Assembly: GCA_047606565.1 (NCBI GenBank)
Contig: JASGEH010000192.1
Coordinates: 1-32,333, forward strand
Direction: 5' to 3'
Length of the DNA stretch: 32,333 bases
Source: Comamonas_F sp047606565
GTDB lineage: Bacteria > Pseudomonadota > Gammaproteobacteria > Burkholderiales > Burkholderiaceae_C
Shown one piece after another: positions 8,266 to 19,254 of the stretch. The notes beneath the pieces were generated by a model, which was not told the DNA's origin, searched no databases, and saw only the letters and a list, made by a program, of their open reading frames with translations. The position numbers were made by a program, and so were the translations under genes. Position 1 is the stretch's first letter. Each line of letters opens with the position of its first letter.

Positions 8266-9561
8266 ATGACCCCCTCCCGCGCCCTCTCCCGCCTGGCCGC
8301 CTCGAATCTCGCGGCCCAGTGCGCCGAACAGATCAGCCTGGCCACCGCCCCGCTCATCGCCGTCCTGGCCCTGGGCGCGGGCCCCGGCGCCACCGGGCTG
8401 CTCGCGGCCGCGCAAACCCTGCCTTTCCTGCTGGCGTCCCTGCCCCTGGGCTGGCTGGCCGACCGCCTGCCGCGCCTGCGGCTCATGGCCGCCGCCGAAA
8501 GCCTGCGCGCGGCGGCGCTGCTGTGCCTGCTGCTGGCCTGGCAGGCCCACGTGCTGTCGCTGCCGCTGCTGGCGGCGCTGGGTTTCCTGGGCGCGCTGGG
8601 CACCGTGGCCTACACCGTCGCCACCCCCGGCTGGGTCGCCGCCATCGCGCCCCGCCACCAGCTCGCCAGCGCCAATGCCCGGCTCGAAGCCGCGCGCGCG
8701 GCTGCCTTCGCCGCCGGCCCGGCCGCAGCCGGCTACCTGGCGGCGCGCCAGGGCCTGTCCGTCACCCTGAGCGCAGCCCTGGTCCTCTCGCTGGCCGCGC
8801 TGGCCCTGCTGCCGCGCGGCGCGCAGCCGCCGCGGCAGGCGCGCCCATCCACCCCATCAATCCCCTCGACGCCCTGGCAGGACCTCGGCGCGGGCATCGC
8901 CTTCGTGCTCGGCAACCGCTGGCTGCGCCCCATCCTGCTGACGTCCATCGTCTTCAACCTCGCGTGGTTTCTGCTCATGGGCATCTACGTGTCCTATGCC
9001 GCGCGCACGCTGGCGCTGGACGCACGCTGGATCGGCATCACGCTCGCCCTCTCGGGCATCGGCATGCTGATCGGCGCGGCCACCGCGCCGCGGTTGCTGC
9101 GCAGCCTGCCCCTGGGCACCGTCATCGTGATCGGGCCGGTGTCGGCCGTGATCGCCGCGGCCTGCATGGCGGCCACGCTGGTCTGGCCCTCGCCCTGGCT
9201 GGCCGCCGGCTGCTTCCTGCTGCTGGGCGCCGGCCCCACGGTCTGGACCATCGCCACCAACACCCTGCGCCAATACGCGACACCGCTGCCGCTGCTCAGC
9301 CGCGTCTCGGCGGTCTTCCTCACCGTCAACGCCGGCGCTCGCCCCATCGGCGCGGCACTGGGCGCCGCCATCGGCACGCTGGCCGGCGAGCCGGCCTGCA
9401 TCGCGGCGGCGCTGCTGGGCTTTCTGACGCAAATGGCGCTCATCCTGCGCGCCGAACCGGCCCGGCTGCGCACGCTGGAGCAGGTCGGCCCGACTGCGCC
9501 TGCCCGAGCAGAGCCGCCAGCGTCGGCTCCAGCCCGGGGTCCAGGCACTGCGCCACGTTGA
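8266..9561 (+). CDS. MFS transporter, enterobactin-exporter-like group
   Basis: The 431-residue protein is built of about 12 hydrophobic helices. After helix 2 it shows the MFS loop GWLADRLPRLRLM (about 65-77), the region equivalent to the family's GxLaDrxGrr motif. It fits the MFS_3-like drug/siderophore exporter group, but the substrate cannot be inferred. ATG 8266 is chosen over an in-frame TTG at 8257 because it gives a normal short N-terminus before helix 1. The last 40 residues are hydrophilic, Pro/Ala-rich, and lie over the 3' end of the convergent MocR-type gene: the two reading frames overlap by 122 bp. Confidence 0.85.
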   Translation: MTPSRALSRLAASNLAAQCAEQISLATAPLIAVLALGAGPGATGLLAAAQTLPFLLASLPLGWLADRLPRLRLMAAAESLRAAALLCLLLAWQAHVLSLPLLAALGFLGALGTVAYTVATPGWVAAIAPRHQLASANARLEAARAAAFAAGPAAAGYLAARQGLSVTLSAALVLSLAALALLPRGAQPPRQARPSTPSIPSTPWQDLGAGIAFVLGNRWLRPILLTSIVFNLAWFLLMGIYVSYAARTLALDARWIGITLALSGIGMLIGAATAPRLLRSLPLGTVIVIGPVSAVIAAACMAATLVWPSPWLAAGCFLLLGAGPTVWTIATNTLRQYATPLPLLSRVSAVFLTVNAGARPIGAALGAAIGTLAGEPACIAAALLGFLTQMALILRAEPARLRTLEQVGPTAPARAEPPASAPARGPGTAPR

Positions 9562-10930
9562 ACCGCATGAAGCGCGCCGTCTGCGGCGAGCTGCCGAAGA
9601 CCTGCCCCGGCGCCAGCACCACGCCGCGTGCCAGCGCGTCGCGCGCCAGGGCCGCGCCGTCCACGCCATCGGGCAACTGGCACCACAGGAACATGCCGCC
9701 GCTCGGCTCGATCCAGGGCGGCAGGCCGAGAGCCCGCAGCCTGGTCGACACCCCGGCGCGCGTGCGCGCCAGCCGCTCGCGCAGGCCTTCGACATGGCGA
9801 CGGTAAGCGCCACCCTTGAGCAGCTGGTAGACCGTTTCGGCACCCAGCCGGGCATGGCTGAAGGCCGTGGCGACCTTGAGGTCGGCCAGCGCCTCGATCC
9901 AGTCGCCGCGCGCGACGATGTAGCCGCAGCGCACCGCCGCCGACAGCGTCTTGGAAAAACTGCCGATGTAGACCACGCGCGCCAGCCCGCCATAGGCCGC
10001 CAGCCGGGGCGACGGGGCTTCTTCCAGGTCGTCGAAGATACCGTCTTCGACCAGGGTGAGGTCGGCCCGCGCCGCCAGCGTGAGCAGCCGGTGCGCGACC
10101 GCAGGCGACAGGCTCGCGCCGGTGGGGTTGTGCAGCGCCGCGTTGGTCAGGTACAGGCGCGGCTGGTGCCGGGCCAGGGCCTGCTCGAACGCGGCCAGAT
10201 CGGGTCCCTCTCGGGTGTAGGGCACGCCCACGACCTGCACCCGGTGTGCGCGCAGCAGGCTGTGAAAGTTGAAGTAGCACGGATCGTCGACCAGCACCGT
10301 GTCGCCCGGCTCCAGCAGCAGGCGGCACAGCAAGTCCAGCGCCTGGGTGCCGGAGTCGGCGAGCATGATCTGGCCGGGCGCGGCGGCGATGGCCAGGTCC
10401 TGCAAGCGCCGCGCCAGCAGTTGCCGCAATCCCGGGTGGCCATGGACGTCGGCATAGTCGGCGCGTTCGGCCGGCTGCGCGCGGGCCACGGCGCGCAGCG
10501 CCTTGCCCAGGCTCTCGTGCGGCATCCACTCGGCAGGCAGCCAGCCGCAGCCCGGCTTGAGCAACGCCTCGCCGCCTTGCAGCGACTGACGGGCCACCCA
10601 CAGCGGATCGACCTCGCGGTCCAGCCGTGGCCCCACGTCCTGCAGCGACAGGGCGGGCAGCGCGGGGGCGACGTAGAAGCCCGATCCGCGCCGGGCTTCG
10701 AGCAGGCCCTCGGCTTCCAGCCGCCCATACGCCTCGACCACAGTCGAGATCGACACCGCCATAGCCCCCGCCATGCTGCGCACCGAGGGCAAGCGGGTGC
10801 CGGCCGTCCACTGGCGCCCGGCGATGCGGCGGCGCACGGCGTCCATGACCTGCGCCGTGCGCGTGCCGACGACATCAGCCACCGCCCTGCCCCCAACCGC
10901 CGCCGCGCCCGTGTCGTCTTCCCTTGTCAT
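9440..10930 (-). CDS. MocR-type PLP-dependent transcriptional regulator
   Basis: This is a GntR/aminotransferase fusion of 496 residues. A winged helix at about 24-88 (RLPSVRSMAGAMAVSISTV, then EARRGSGFYV) precedes a fold-type I aminotransferase-like domain. The PLP-site residues are present: HNPTG at 267-271, Asp296 in VEDGIFDD, and the Schiff-base Lys327 in SFSKTLSAA. MocR proteins bind PLP or its amino-acid adducts and regulate neighbouring genes. The closest candidate target is the divergent EamA transporter. ATG 10930 gives a usual N-terminus. The C-terminal 20 residues after about 476 look like a non-conserved tail created by overlap with the MFS gene. The effector cannot be identified from sequence. 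Confidence 0.92.
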   Translation of the reverse strand: MTREDDTGAAAVGGRAVADVVGTRTAQVMDAVRRRIAGRQWTAGTRLPSVRSMAGAMAVSISTVVEAYGRLEAEGLLEARRGSGFYVAPALPALSLQDVGPRLDREVDPLWVARQSLQGGEALLKPGCGWLPAEWMPHESLGKALRAVARAQPAERADYADVHGHPGLRQLLARRLQDLAIAAAPGQIMLADSGTQALDLLCRLLLEPGDTVLVDDPCYFNFHSLLRAHRVQVVGVPYTREGPDLAAFEQALARHQPRLYLTNAALHNPTGASLSPAVAHRLLTLAARADLTLVEDGIFDDLEEAPSPRLAAYGGLARVVYIGSFSKTLSAAVRCGYIVARGDWIEALADLKVATAFSHARLGAETVYQLLKGGAYRRHVEGLRERLARTRAGVSTRLRALGLPPWIEPSGGMFLWCQLPDGVDGAALARDALARGVVLAPGQVFGSSPQTARFMRFNVAQCLDPGLEPTLAALLGQAQSGRPAPACAAGPVRRAG

Positions 10931-10971
10931 GCGTCGCACCTCCAGAGTCCGTACTGTCCTTCTGACCAGAC

Positions 10972-10997
10972 CCATACAGTTCATGAAAATTGTATGG
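10972..10997. promoter_or_regulatory. Palindromic operator candidate between MocR-type gene and EamA gene
   Basis: An inverted repeat CCATACA (10972-10978) and TGTATGG (10991-10997) encloses a smaller palindrome TCATGA (10981-10986). It is AT-rich against a GC-rich background and lies in the 135-bp divergent spacer, 42 bp from the regulator's start and 68 bp from the transporter's. This is the expected place for a MocR-type protein to bind. ACTGT at 10953-10957 and ACAGT at 10976-10980 could form a second pair. No textbook -35/-10 pair was found for either gene. Confidence 0.5.
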
Positions 10998-11065
10998 CTT
11001 GCGCCTCTGTTCAATGACAGCGGCGCACGACAAACTCGCGCCTTCCTCACCTTCTTCTCGACAAC

Positions 11066-11953
11066 ATGGATGACAAAAGCAACGGCTGGCTGTACGGGCT
11101 GATCGGCGTGGCGATTTTCAGCGGCTCCCTGCCCGCCACACGGCTGGCGGTGGCGGACTTCGACCCGGCTTTCCTGACCGCGCTGCGCGCCGTCATCGCG
11201 GGCGCGCTGGCGGGCCTGATCCTGCTGGCCCGGCGGCCCGGGCTGCCACGCGCCGCCGACTGGCCCGGCCTGGCGCTGGGCGCGGCCGGCGTGGTGCTGG
11301 CGTTTCCGATGCTGACCGCCCTGGCGTTGCAGCACATCACGGCGGCGCGCTCCATCGTCTTCATCGGGCTGCTGCCCCTGGCGACGGCGATTTTCGGCGT
11401 CTGGCGCGGCGGCGAGCGGCCACGCCCGGCCTTCTGGCTGTTTGCGCTGGCGGGCGGCCTCTGCGTGGCCCTGTTCGCCGCCCGGCACGACACAGGCACG
11501 GACGCCGCCGCCCACGCGCAGCGCTGGCTGGGCGACACGCTCATGCTCGCGGCAGTCATGGCCTGCGGCTACGGCTACGCCGAAGGCGCGCGCCTGTCGC
11601 GCCGGCTCGGCGGCTGGCAGGTGATCTGCTGGATGCTGGTGCTGTTCCTGCCCGTCATGCTGGGCTGGAGCCTGCTGGCCTCGCCACCAGACTGGACCGC
11701 CGTGCGCCTCTCGGCCTGGGCCGGGCTGGCCTATGTCTCGCTGTTGAGCATGCTGATCGGTTTCTTTTTCTGGTATCGCGGGTTGGCGCTGGGCGGCATC
11801 GCGGCGGTGGGTCAGTTGCAGTTGCTGCAACCCTTTCTGGGCCTGCTGCTGGCGGCTGCGCTGCTGGGCGAGGCCATCAGTTGGGGCATGGCGCTGACCG
11901 CCCTGGCCGTGGTCGCCTGCGTGGCAGGCGCGCGGCGCAGCGCGGCACGCTGA
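11066..11953 (+). CDS. EamA/DMT-family transporter
   Basis: The 295-residue protein is composed of about ten hydrophobic helices in two similar halves (about 8-145 and 155-290), which is the EamA (drug/metabolite transporter) architecture. The first half contains the characteristic SGSLPATRLAV start and FIGLLPLATAIFGVWRGGERP end of repeat. The second half ends with QLQLLQPFLGLLLAAALLGE. Members export amino acids or other metabolites across the inner membrane; the substrate here is unknown. It is divergent from the MocR-type regulator, which likely controls it. Its stop is 1 bp away from the stop of the convergent SnoaL-like gene, with no terminator visible between them. Confidence 0.92.
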   Translation: MDDKSNGWLYGLIGVAIFSGSLPATRLAVADFDPAFLTALRAVIAGALAGLILLARRPGLPRAADWPGLALGAAGVVLAFPMLTALALQHITAARSIVFIGLLPLATAIFGVWRGGERPRPAFWLFALAGGLCVALFAARHDTGTDAAAHAQRWLGDTLMLAAVMACGYGYAEGARLSRRLGGWQVICWMLVLFLPVMLGWSLLASPPDWTAVRLSAWAGLAYVSLLSMLIGFFFWYRGLALGGIAAVGQLQLLQPFLGLLLAAALLGEAISWGMALTALAVVACVAGARRSAAR

Positions 11954-11954
11954 G

Positions 11955-12404
11955 TCAGTGCAACATCGCAGGACTGTCGCTGACTTCGTGCAACTCCGCG
12001 CCCGAGGCCGGCCCGGCGTGGTGGGCCACCAGCCGCCAGCCCTGCGAGGTGCGGTGGAAGACATTGGTCGCCACCACGTAGATTTCGTCCACACCCTGCT
12101 CGTCAATCACCTCGATGCGCTCGATCAGGCTGTGCACCGCACAGGCCATGGATTCGATACGGCGGACCTGCTCGGTATGGATGTTCAGCGCACCCTGCGC
12201 CAGCAGCTGCTCGTAGCCCTGGCGGATGGCGCCGGCCCCGACCAGACGCGGCACGCCGGGGTGCACGCAGACGATCTCGTCCTCGTCGGCCCAGCACGCC
12301 ATCACCCGCTCGACGTCGCCGTCGCGCAGGGCTTCGTAAAAAGCCGTTTCGATTTCGTCGGGGCTGCTCGACAGCGCAGCCGCGCGCATGCGGGTCTGGG
12401 ACAT
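11955..12404 (-). CDS. SnoaL-like / NTF2-superfamily small protein
   Basis: The 149-residue protein fits the SnoaL/DUF4440 cone-fold group: an N-terminal helix region (EIETAFYEALRDGDVERVMACWADEDEI), the VHPGVPRLVGAGAIRQGYEQLL segment and a final beta part with TNVFHRTSQGWRLVAHHAGP. Members are small isomerase/cyclase-like or ligand-binding proteins, often of unknown role. Nothing here fixes a substrate. It is transcribed alone, convergent to the EamA gene and downstream of the ATP-synthase terminator. A possible TATCAT -10 box at 12415-12420 sits only about 11 bp from the ATG, so the message may have little leader. Confidence 0.85.
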   Translation of the reverse strand: MSQTRMRAAALSSSPDEIETAFYEALRDGDVERVMACWADEDEIVCVHPGVPRLVGAGAIRQGYEQLLAQGALNIHTEQVRRIESMACAVHSLIERIEVIDEQGVDEIYVVATNVFHRTSQGWRLVAHHAGPASGAELHEVSDSPAMLH

Positions 12405-12474
12405 GGTGGGCCCAATGATAGAGGGGCGGCCGCGCGACCTGCGGATTGCCCGAGCAAAGCACTGCGCACTGGCC

Positions 12475-12511
12475 CGAAAACACGAAAGCCACCTGAAACA
12501 GGTGGCTTTCG
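12475..12511 (-). terminator. Rho-independent terminator of the atp operon
   Basis: On the minus strand, a 13-bp perfect stem with a 3-base loop (arms 12499-12511 and 12483-12495) is followed by GTGTTTTC. It lies 40 bp after the atpC stop. The other direction has no T run, so it acts for the atp operon only. Confidence 0.85.
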
Positions 12512-12550
12512 GCCTGGCAGGCGGCAGCGGCTCAGATCGTCAGCACGTTC

Positions 12551-12967
12551 TCAGCGAGCGCCCCGATAACGGCGCAGGGCCGCGACCTGGGCGGCCAGCA
12601 CGGCCAGTTCCGACTGGGCGCGCGCCTGGTCGATCTGGGTCTTGGCGTTGCGCAGGGCTTCCTCGGCGTGCTTGCGCGCCTCGGCGGCCTTCTGCTCGTC
12701 CAGATCCTTGCCACGGATGGCGGTGTCGGACAGCACGGTCACCTGGTTGGGCTGGACCTCCAGGATGCCGCCGGCCACGAAGACGAATTCTTCCTTGCCG
12801 TCGGCGGTCTGGATGCGCACCGAGCCCGGCTTGATGCGCGAGATCAGCGGCGTGTGACGCGGGTAGATGCCCAGTTCGCCCAATTCGCCCGGCAGAGACA
12901 CAAACTTGGCCTCGCCCGAGAAAATCGACTCCTCGGCACTGACGACGTCGACCTTGATGGTGTTCAT
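12551..12967 (-). CDS. atpC: ATP synthase F1 subunit epsilon
   Basis: Epsilon is a 138-residue subunit of the central stalk that couples rotation and inhibits ATP hydrolysis. The N-terminal beta-sandwich (about 1-86) contains SLPGELGELGIYPRHTPL and the C-terminal helical hairpin (about 88-135) is Ala/Glu/Arg-rich. ATG 12967 is preceded by AAAGGAA, a good Shine-Dalgarno, and matches the family start. It is the last gene of the atp operon, 94 bp after atpD. That is the longest gap in the operon and contains a GC-rich hairpin. Confidence 0.98.
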   Translation of the reverse strand: MNTIKVDVVSAEESIFSGEAKFVSLPGELGELGIYPRHTPLISRIKPGSVRIQTADGKEEFVFVAGGILEVQPNQVTVLSDTAIRGKDLDEQKAAEARKHAEEALRNAKTQIDQARAQSELAVLAAQVAALRRYRGAR

Positions 12968-12991
12968 GTGTCGTTCCTTTAGCTCTTGATG

Positions 12992-13019
12992 GGGCCCGAG
13001 GCAAACGATCGGCGGGCCC
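12992..13019 (-). promoter_or_regulatory. Hairpin in the atpD-atpC spacer
   Basis: Seven-base arms GGGCCCG (12992-12998) and CGGGCCC (13013-13019) form a stem with a 14-base loop about 25 bp upstream of atpC. There is no T run, so it is not a terminator. It may protect or process the message or limit atpC translation; this is inference. Confidence 0.4.
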
Positions 13020-13061
13020 GGCGCCGGCGGCATGGCCGCGCGGTCCGGGCGACCGGCCCGA

Positions 13062-14465
<1,404 letters not shown>

Positions 14466-14500
14466 GTGCTTGCTCCGTTAAATTTGCAGATTCTTGGGCG

Positions 14501-15382
14501 TCAGACCGCAGCGGCCCCGGCCACGATTTCCGACAGTTCCTTGGTGATGGCGGCCTGGCGGGTCTTGTTGTAGACCAGCTTGAGCTCGCCGATCAGCGTG
14601 CCGGCGTTGTCGGTTGCGGCCTTCATGGCCACCATGCGCGCGGACTGCTCGGAAGCCAGGTTTTCCAGCACCCCCTGGTAGACCAGCGCCTCGACGTAGC
14701 GCACCATGAGGTCGTCGATCACGGTCTGTGCATCGGGCTCGTAGAGATAGTCCCACGAATGGGCCTTCTTCTCCTCGTCCGTCCGCGACAGATGGTGGGC
14801 GGGCAAGGGCAGCAGTTGCTCGATCACCGGCTCCTGCTTCATCGTGTTGAGGAAGCGCGTGTAGCACAGGTAGACGGCGTCGAACTGGCCTTCCGCAAAG
14901 GGCTTGATGAGCACCTTGACCGGACCGACCAGCTGGTCGACCTGCGGCGTGTCGCCGAGCTGCACGGCCTGCGCCACCACCTTCGCGCCCACGCGGCTGA
15001 GGAAGCCCAGGCCCTTGTTGCCCACGGCCACGACTTCCACCTGGTTGCCCTGTTGCTCCAGCTCGCGCAGCTTGTTGGTCACCTGGCGCAGCACGTTGGT
15101 ATTGAGACCGCCGCACAGGCCCTTGTCCGTGGTGATCACCAGCAGGCCGACCTTCTTGGTCGGCACCGCCGGCGCCTGCATGAACGCGTGCTTGTACTCG
15201 GGCGTGGCCTCGGCCAGATGGGCCGCGATGTTGCGGATCTTGTCGGCGTAAGGACGGCCGGCACGCATCCGCTCCTGCGCCTTGCGCATTTTGGAGGCGG
15301 CCACCATTTCCATGGCCTTGGTGATCTTCTTGGTGTTTTCCACCGATTTGATCTTGCCGCGAATTTCCTTACCTGATGCCAT
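14501..15382 (-). CDS. atpG: ATP synthase F1 subunit gamma
   Basis: Gamma is the rotating shaft. The 293-residue protein starts MASGKEIRGKIKSVENTKK with the N-terminal helix that runs through the alpha3beta3 ring. The conserved TDKGLCGGLN lies near 90-99, and the C-terminal helix has the ARMVAMKAATDNAG pattern. Length agrees with the E. coli protein (287). Neighbours are atpA, 30 bp upstream, and atpD, 35 bp downstream. Confidence 0.99.
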   Translation of the reverse strand: MASGKEIRGKIKSVENTKKITKAMEMVAASKMRKAQERMRAGRPYADKIRNIAAHLAEATPEYKHAFMQAPAVPTKKVGLLVITTDKGLCGGLNTNVLRQVTNKLRELEQQGNQVEVVAVGNKGLGFLSRVGAKVVAQAVQLGDTPQVDQLVGPVKVLIKPFAEGQFDAVYLCYTRFLNTMKQEPVIEQLLPLPAHHLSRTDEEKKAHSWDYLYEPDAQTVIDDLMVRYVEALVYQGVLENLASEQSARMVAMKAATDNAGTLIGELKLVYNKTRQAAITKELSEIVAGAAAV

Positions 15383-15412
15383 CTCGACTCCTGGTCAGTA
15401 TGGTCGCCGCGA

Positions 15413-16966
<1,554 letters not shown>

Positions 16967-17002
16967 GACTCTTTCCTTCTTTCTGGTTGAGGCGGACCGC
17001 CC

Positions 17003-17548
17003 TCAGGCGGTCAGCGCCGACTTCATGTTTTCCAACTGGGCCTTGACCGAGGTGTCGTACACCTCGTCGCCGACGACCGCGCGAACACCGCCGATGAGCT
17101 CGGGCGATGCGATCACCTCCGACACCACCAGCTTGCGGCCGAACTTGCGCTCCAGCACCTGCTGGAGATCGGCAACCGCCTGTCCCTCGATCGGAAACGC
17201 GCTGTAGACACGGGCTTCCAGCACGCCTTCGTGCGCGCTCTTGAGCGCATGGAACTGCGTGGCGATCTCGCCCAGCACCTTGAGCCGGCCATTCTCGAGG
17301 ACCGTGGCCAGAAAGGCCCGGGCCGGGTTCGGCAGGCCCCGCTGGGCGACCGATTCGAAAACACCGGCAATCAGGTCGAGCACCTGCTCGCGCGTGACGC
17401 GCGGGTTCGCGGCATAGGCCTGGACCCGGTCGTCCTGGACGATCGTCCGGAGCTCGTCGAGCCAGGCCGCGGCGGCGCCGAGGTCGGCGCCCGAGGAGCG
17501 GAACAGGGCTTCGGCGTAAGGACGAGCGATGGTGGCAAGTTCAGCCAT
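17003..17548 (-). CDS. atpH: ATP synthase F1 subunit delta
   Basis: Delta joins the alpha head to the b stator stalk. The 181-residue protein begins with the family pattern ATIARPYAEALF and ends in the C-terminal region GGVRAVVGDEVYDTSVKAQL, which matches the OSCP/delta signature. It starts 12 bp after atpF. Length is typical (177 in E. coli). Confidence 0.98.
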   Translation of the reverse strand: MAELATIARPYAEALFRSSGADLGAAAAWLDELRTIVQDDRVQAYAANPRVTREQVLDLIAGVFESVAQRGLPNPARAFLATVLENGRLKVLGEIATQFHALKSAHEGVLEARVYSAFPIEGQAVADLQQVLERKFGRKLVVSEVIASPELIGGVRAVVGDEVYDTSVKAQLENMKSALTA

Positions 17549-17560
17549 GGGACTCTCTCC

Positions 17561-18031
17561 TTACAGCTCGCTCTTGAGGCGGCTCAGCAGCTCCGCATGA
17601 ACGCCGGCATCGACTTCCTTGCGCAGGATCTGCTCGGCACCCTTGACGGCCAGCACGGCCACCTGCTCGCGCAGCGCCTCGCGGGCACGCACGGCCTGTT
17701 GGTCGGCTTCGGCCTTGGCGGCGGCAACGATCTTGTTGCCTTCTTCCGTGGCACGGGCCTTGGCTTCCTCGATGATGGCCAGGGCACGCCGTTCGGCATC
17801 GGCCAGGCGGTTGCCGGTTTCCGTGCGCGTTTGGGCCAGTTCCTGCTCGACACGCTTGTTGGCGGAGGCCAGCTCGACTTGAGCCCGGTCCGCAGCCGCC
17901 AGGCCGTCGGCGATCTTCTGGGCACGCTCATCCAGAGCCTTCGCGATCGGCGGCCACACGAACTTCATCGTGAACCAGACCAGGATCAAGAAGACGATGA
18001 TCTGAACGATCAGGGTCGCATTGATACTCAC
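17561..18031 (-). CDS. atpF: ATP synthase Fo subunit b
   Basis: The 156-residue stator protein has one N-terminal membrane helix (about 6-26, LIVQIIVFLILVWFTMKFVW) followed by the WPPIAKALDERAQKI start of a long Ala/Glu/Lys-rich coiled coil to the C-terminus. Length equals the E. coli b subunit. It dimerises and links Fo to delta. Confidence 0.99.
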   Translation of the reverse strand: MSINATLIVQIIVFLILVWFTMKFVWPPIAKALDERAQKIADGLAAADRAQVELASANKRVEQELAQTRTETGNRLADAERRALAIIEEAKARATEEGNKIVAAAKAEADQQAVRAREALREQVAVLAVKGAEQILRKEVDAGVHAELLSRLKSEL

Positions 18032-18065
18032 GGCTACACCTTTCTAGAAATGGCGCAACCAGGAC

Positions 18066-18323
18066 TCAAGCTGCGAGGGGTGCGATGAAGGGGTTGGCGT
18101 AGGCGAACAGCAGCGAGATGGCAACGCCGATCAGGAAGGCGGCGTCGATCAGGCCGGCCAGAATGAACAGCTTGGTTTGCAGTTCGTTGATCAGTTCGGG
18201 CTGGCGAGCCGAGGCTTCCAGGAACTTGCTGCCGACCAGGCCGATGCCGACCGAGGCGCCAAGCGCACCCAGACCCACGATGATACCGGCGGCCAGAGCG
18301 ACAAAACCGAGGACGTTTTCCAT
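18066..18323 (-). CDS. atpE: ATP synthase Fo subunit c (proton-carrying ring)
   Basis: The 85-residue protein forms two membrane helices joined by the polar loop ARQPE at 39-43. The ion-carrying acid is Asp60 in AGLIDAAFLIG. An Asp without the Gln/Ser/Thr ligands of sodium-type rings points to proton coupling. The glycine-rich first helix (GLGALGASVGIG) gives the tight ring packing of the family. The Shine-Dalgarno AGGAG sits at 18329-18333, behind a long pyrimidine tract. Confidence 0.99.
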   Translation of the reverse strand: MENVLGFVALAAGIIVGLGALGASVGIGLVGSKFLEASARQPELINELQTKLFILAGLIDAAFLIGVAISLLFAYANPFIAPLAA

Positions 18324-18328
18324 GATGA

Positions 18329-18375
18329 CTCCTATGAGATGAAACGGGAAAGGGAAAAGAAACGACGAAAGCGGG
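18329..18375 (-). promoter_or_regulatory. Pyrimidine-rich leader and strong ribosome site before atpE
   Basis: Reading on the minus strand, about 40 bases (18334-18375) upstream of the AGGAG site are almost all T and C, mostly TTTC-type runs. U-rich sequence upstream of the atpE Shine-Dalgarno is the known translational enhancer in E. coli, where c is needed at about ten copies per complex. A similar role here is inference by analogy. Confidence 0.5.
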
Positions 18376-18387
18376 AGGGCATTCCGA

Positions 18388-19251
18388 TCAATGCGCGTCG
18401 TGCGCCTGACCCAGGTAGATCAGCGTCAGCATCATGAAGATGAAGGCCTGCAGCGTGATGATCAGAATGTGGAAGATGGCCCAGATCGAACCGGCGATGA
18501 TCTGACCGATGGGCAGCAGCACGCCCGACAGCGACAGGGCGGCGGCACCGCCCATCAGCGCGATCAGCATGAAGACGAGTTCGCCCGCGTACATGTTGCC
18601 GAACAGCCGCATGCCATGCGAGACGGTCTTGGCGACGTACTCAATGATCTGCATGGCCAGGTTGGCGATACCCAGGATGACGGCGAAGAAGGGGTTCTTG
18701 CTGGTGCCGAAGGGCGCGGTGACCAGTTCGTGCAGCCAGCCGCCCAGGCCCTTGATCTTGATGCTGTAGATCAGGCACAGCAGCAGCACGGCGGTGGACA
18801 GGCCCAGGGTGGTGGAGAGGTCGGCGCTCGGCACCACGCGCAGGTAGGCATGGGAGTCACCCGTGGCGCCCTGCCACAGCAGCGGCAGCAGGTCGACCGG
18901 CAGCAAGTCCATGGCGTTCATCAGGAAGATCCAGACGAACACCGTCAGCGCCAGCGGGGCGACCAGCTTGCGGCTCTGCACGTTGTGGATGGTGGACTTG
19001 GCCTGGTTGTCGACCATCTCGACCAAGATCTCGACGGCCGCCTGGAAGCGCCCGGGCACGCCGGCGGTGGCCTTGCGCGCGGCCAGCCACAGCACGAAGG
19101 AGCCGATCACGCCCAGCAGCGCAGCGATGACGATCGAGTCCCAGTTGAAGACCGAAAAATCGATGATGCTGGTCTGCTTAAAGTTCTGCAGATGCTGCAA
19201 GTGGTGAACGATGTACTCACTTGCGGTCGGTGCATGTCCTTCTACGGCCAT
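18388..19251 (-). CDS. atpB: ATP synthase Fo subunit a
   Basis: The 287-residue membrane protein provides the proton half-channels. The essential arginine is Arg215 in MRLFGNMYAGELVF, next to the c ring. The stretch VAPLALTVFVWIFLMNAMDLLP at about 97-118 and the C-terminal helices are as in the family. It starts 3 bp after atpI and precedes atpE by 64 bp. Confidence 0.98.
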   Translation of the reverse strand: MAVEGHAPTASEYIVHHLQHLQNFKQTSIIDFSVFNWDSIVIAALLGVIGSFVLWLAARKATAGVPGRFQAAVEILVEMVDNQAKSTIHNVQSRKLVAPLALTVFVWIFLMNAMDLLPVDLLPLLWQGATGDSHAYLRVVPSADLSTTLGLSTAVLLLCLIYSIKIKGLGGWLHELVTAPFGTSKNPFFAVILGIANLAMQIIEYVAKTVSHGMRLFGNMYAGELVFMLIALMGGAAALSLSGVLLPIGQIIAGSIWAIFHILIITLQAFIFMMLTLIYLGQAHDAH

Positions 19252-19254
19252 CTT

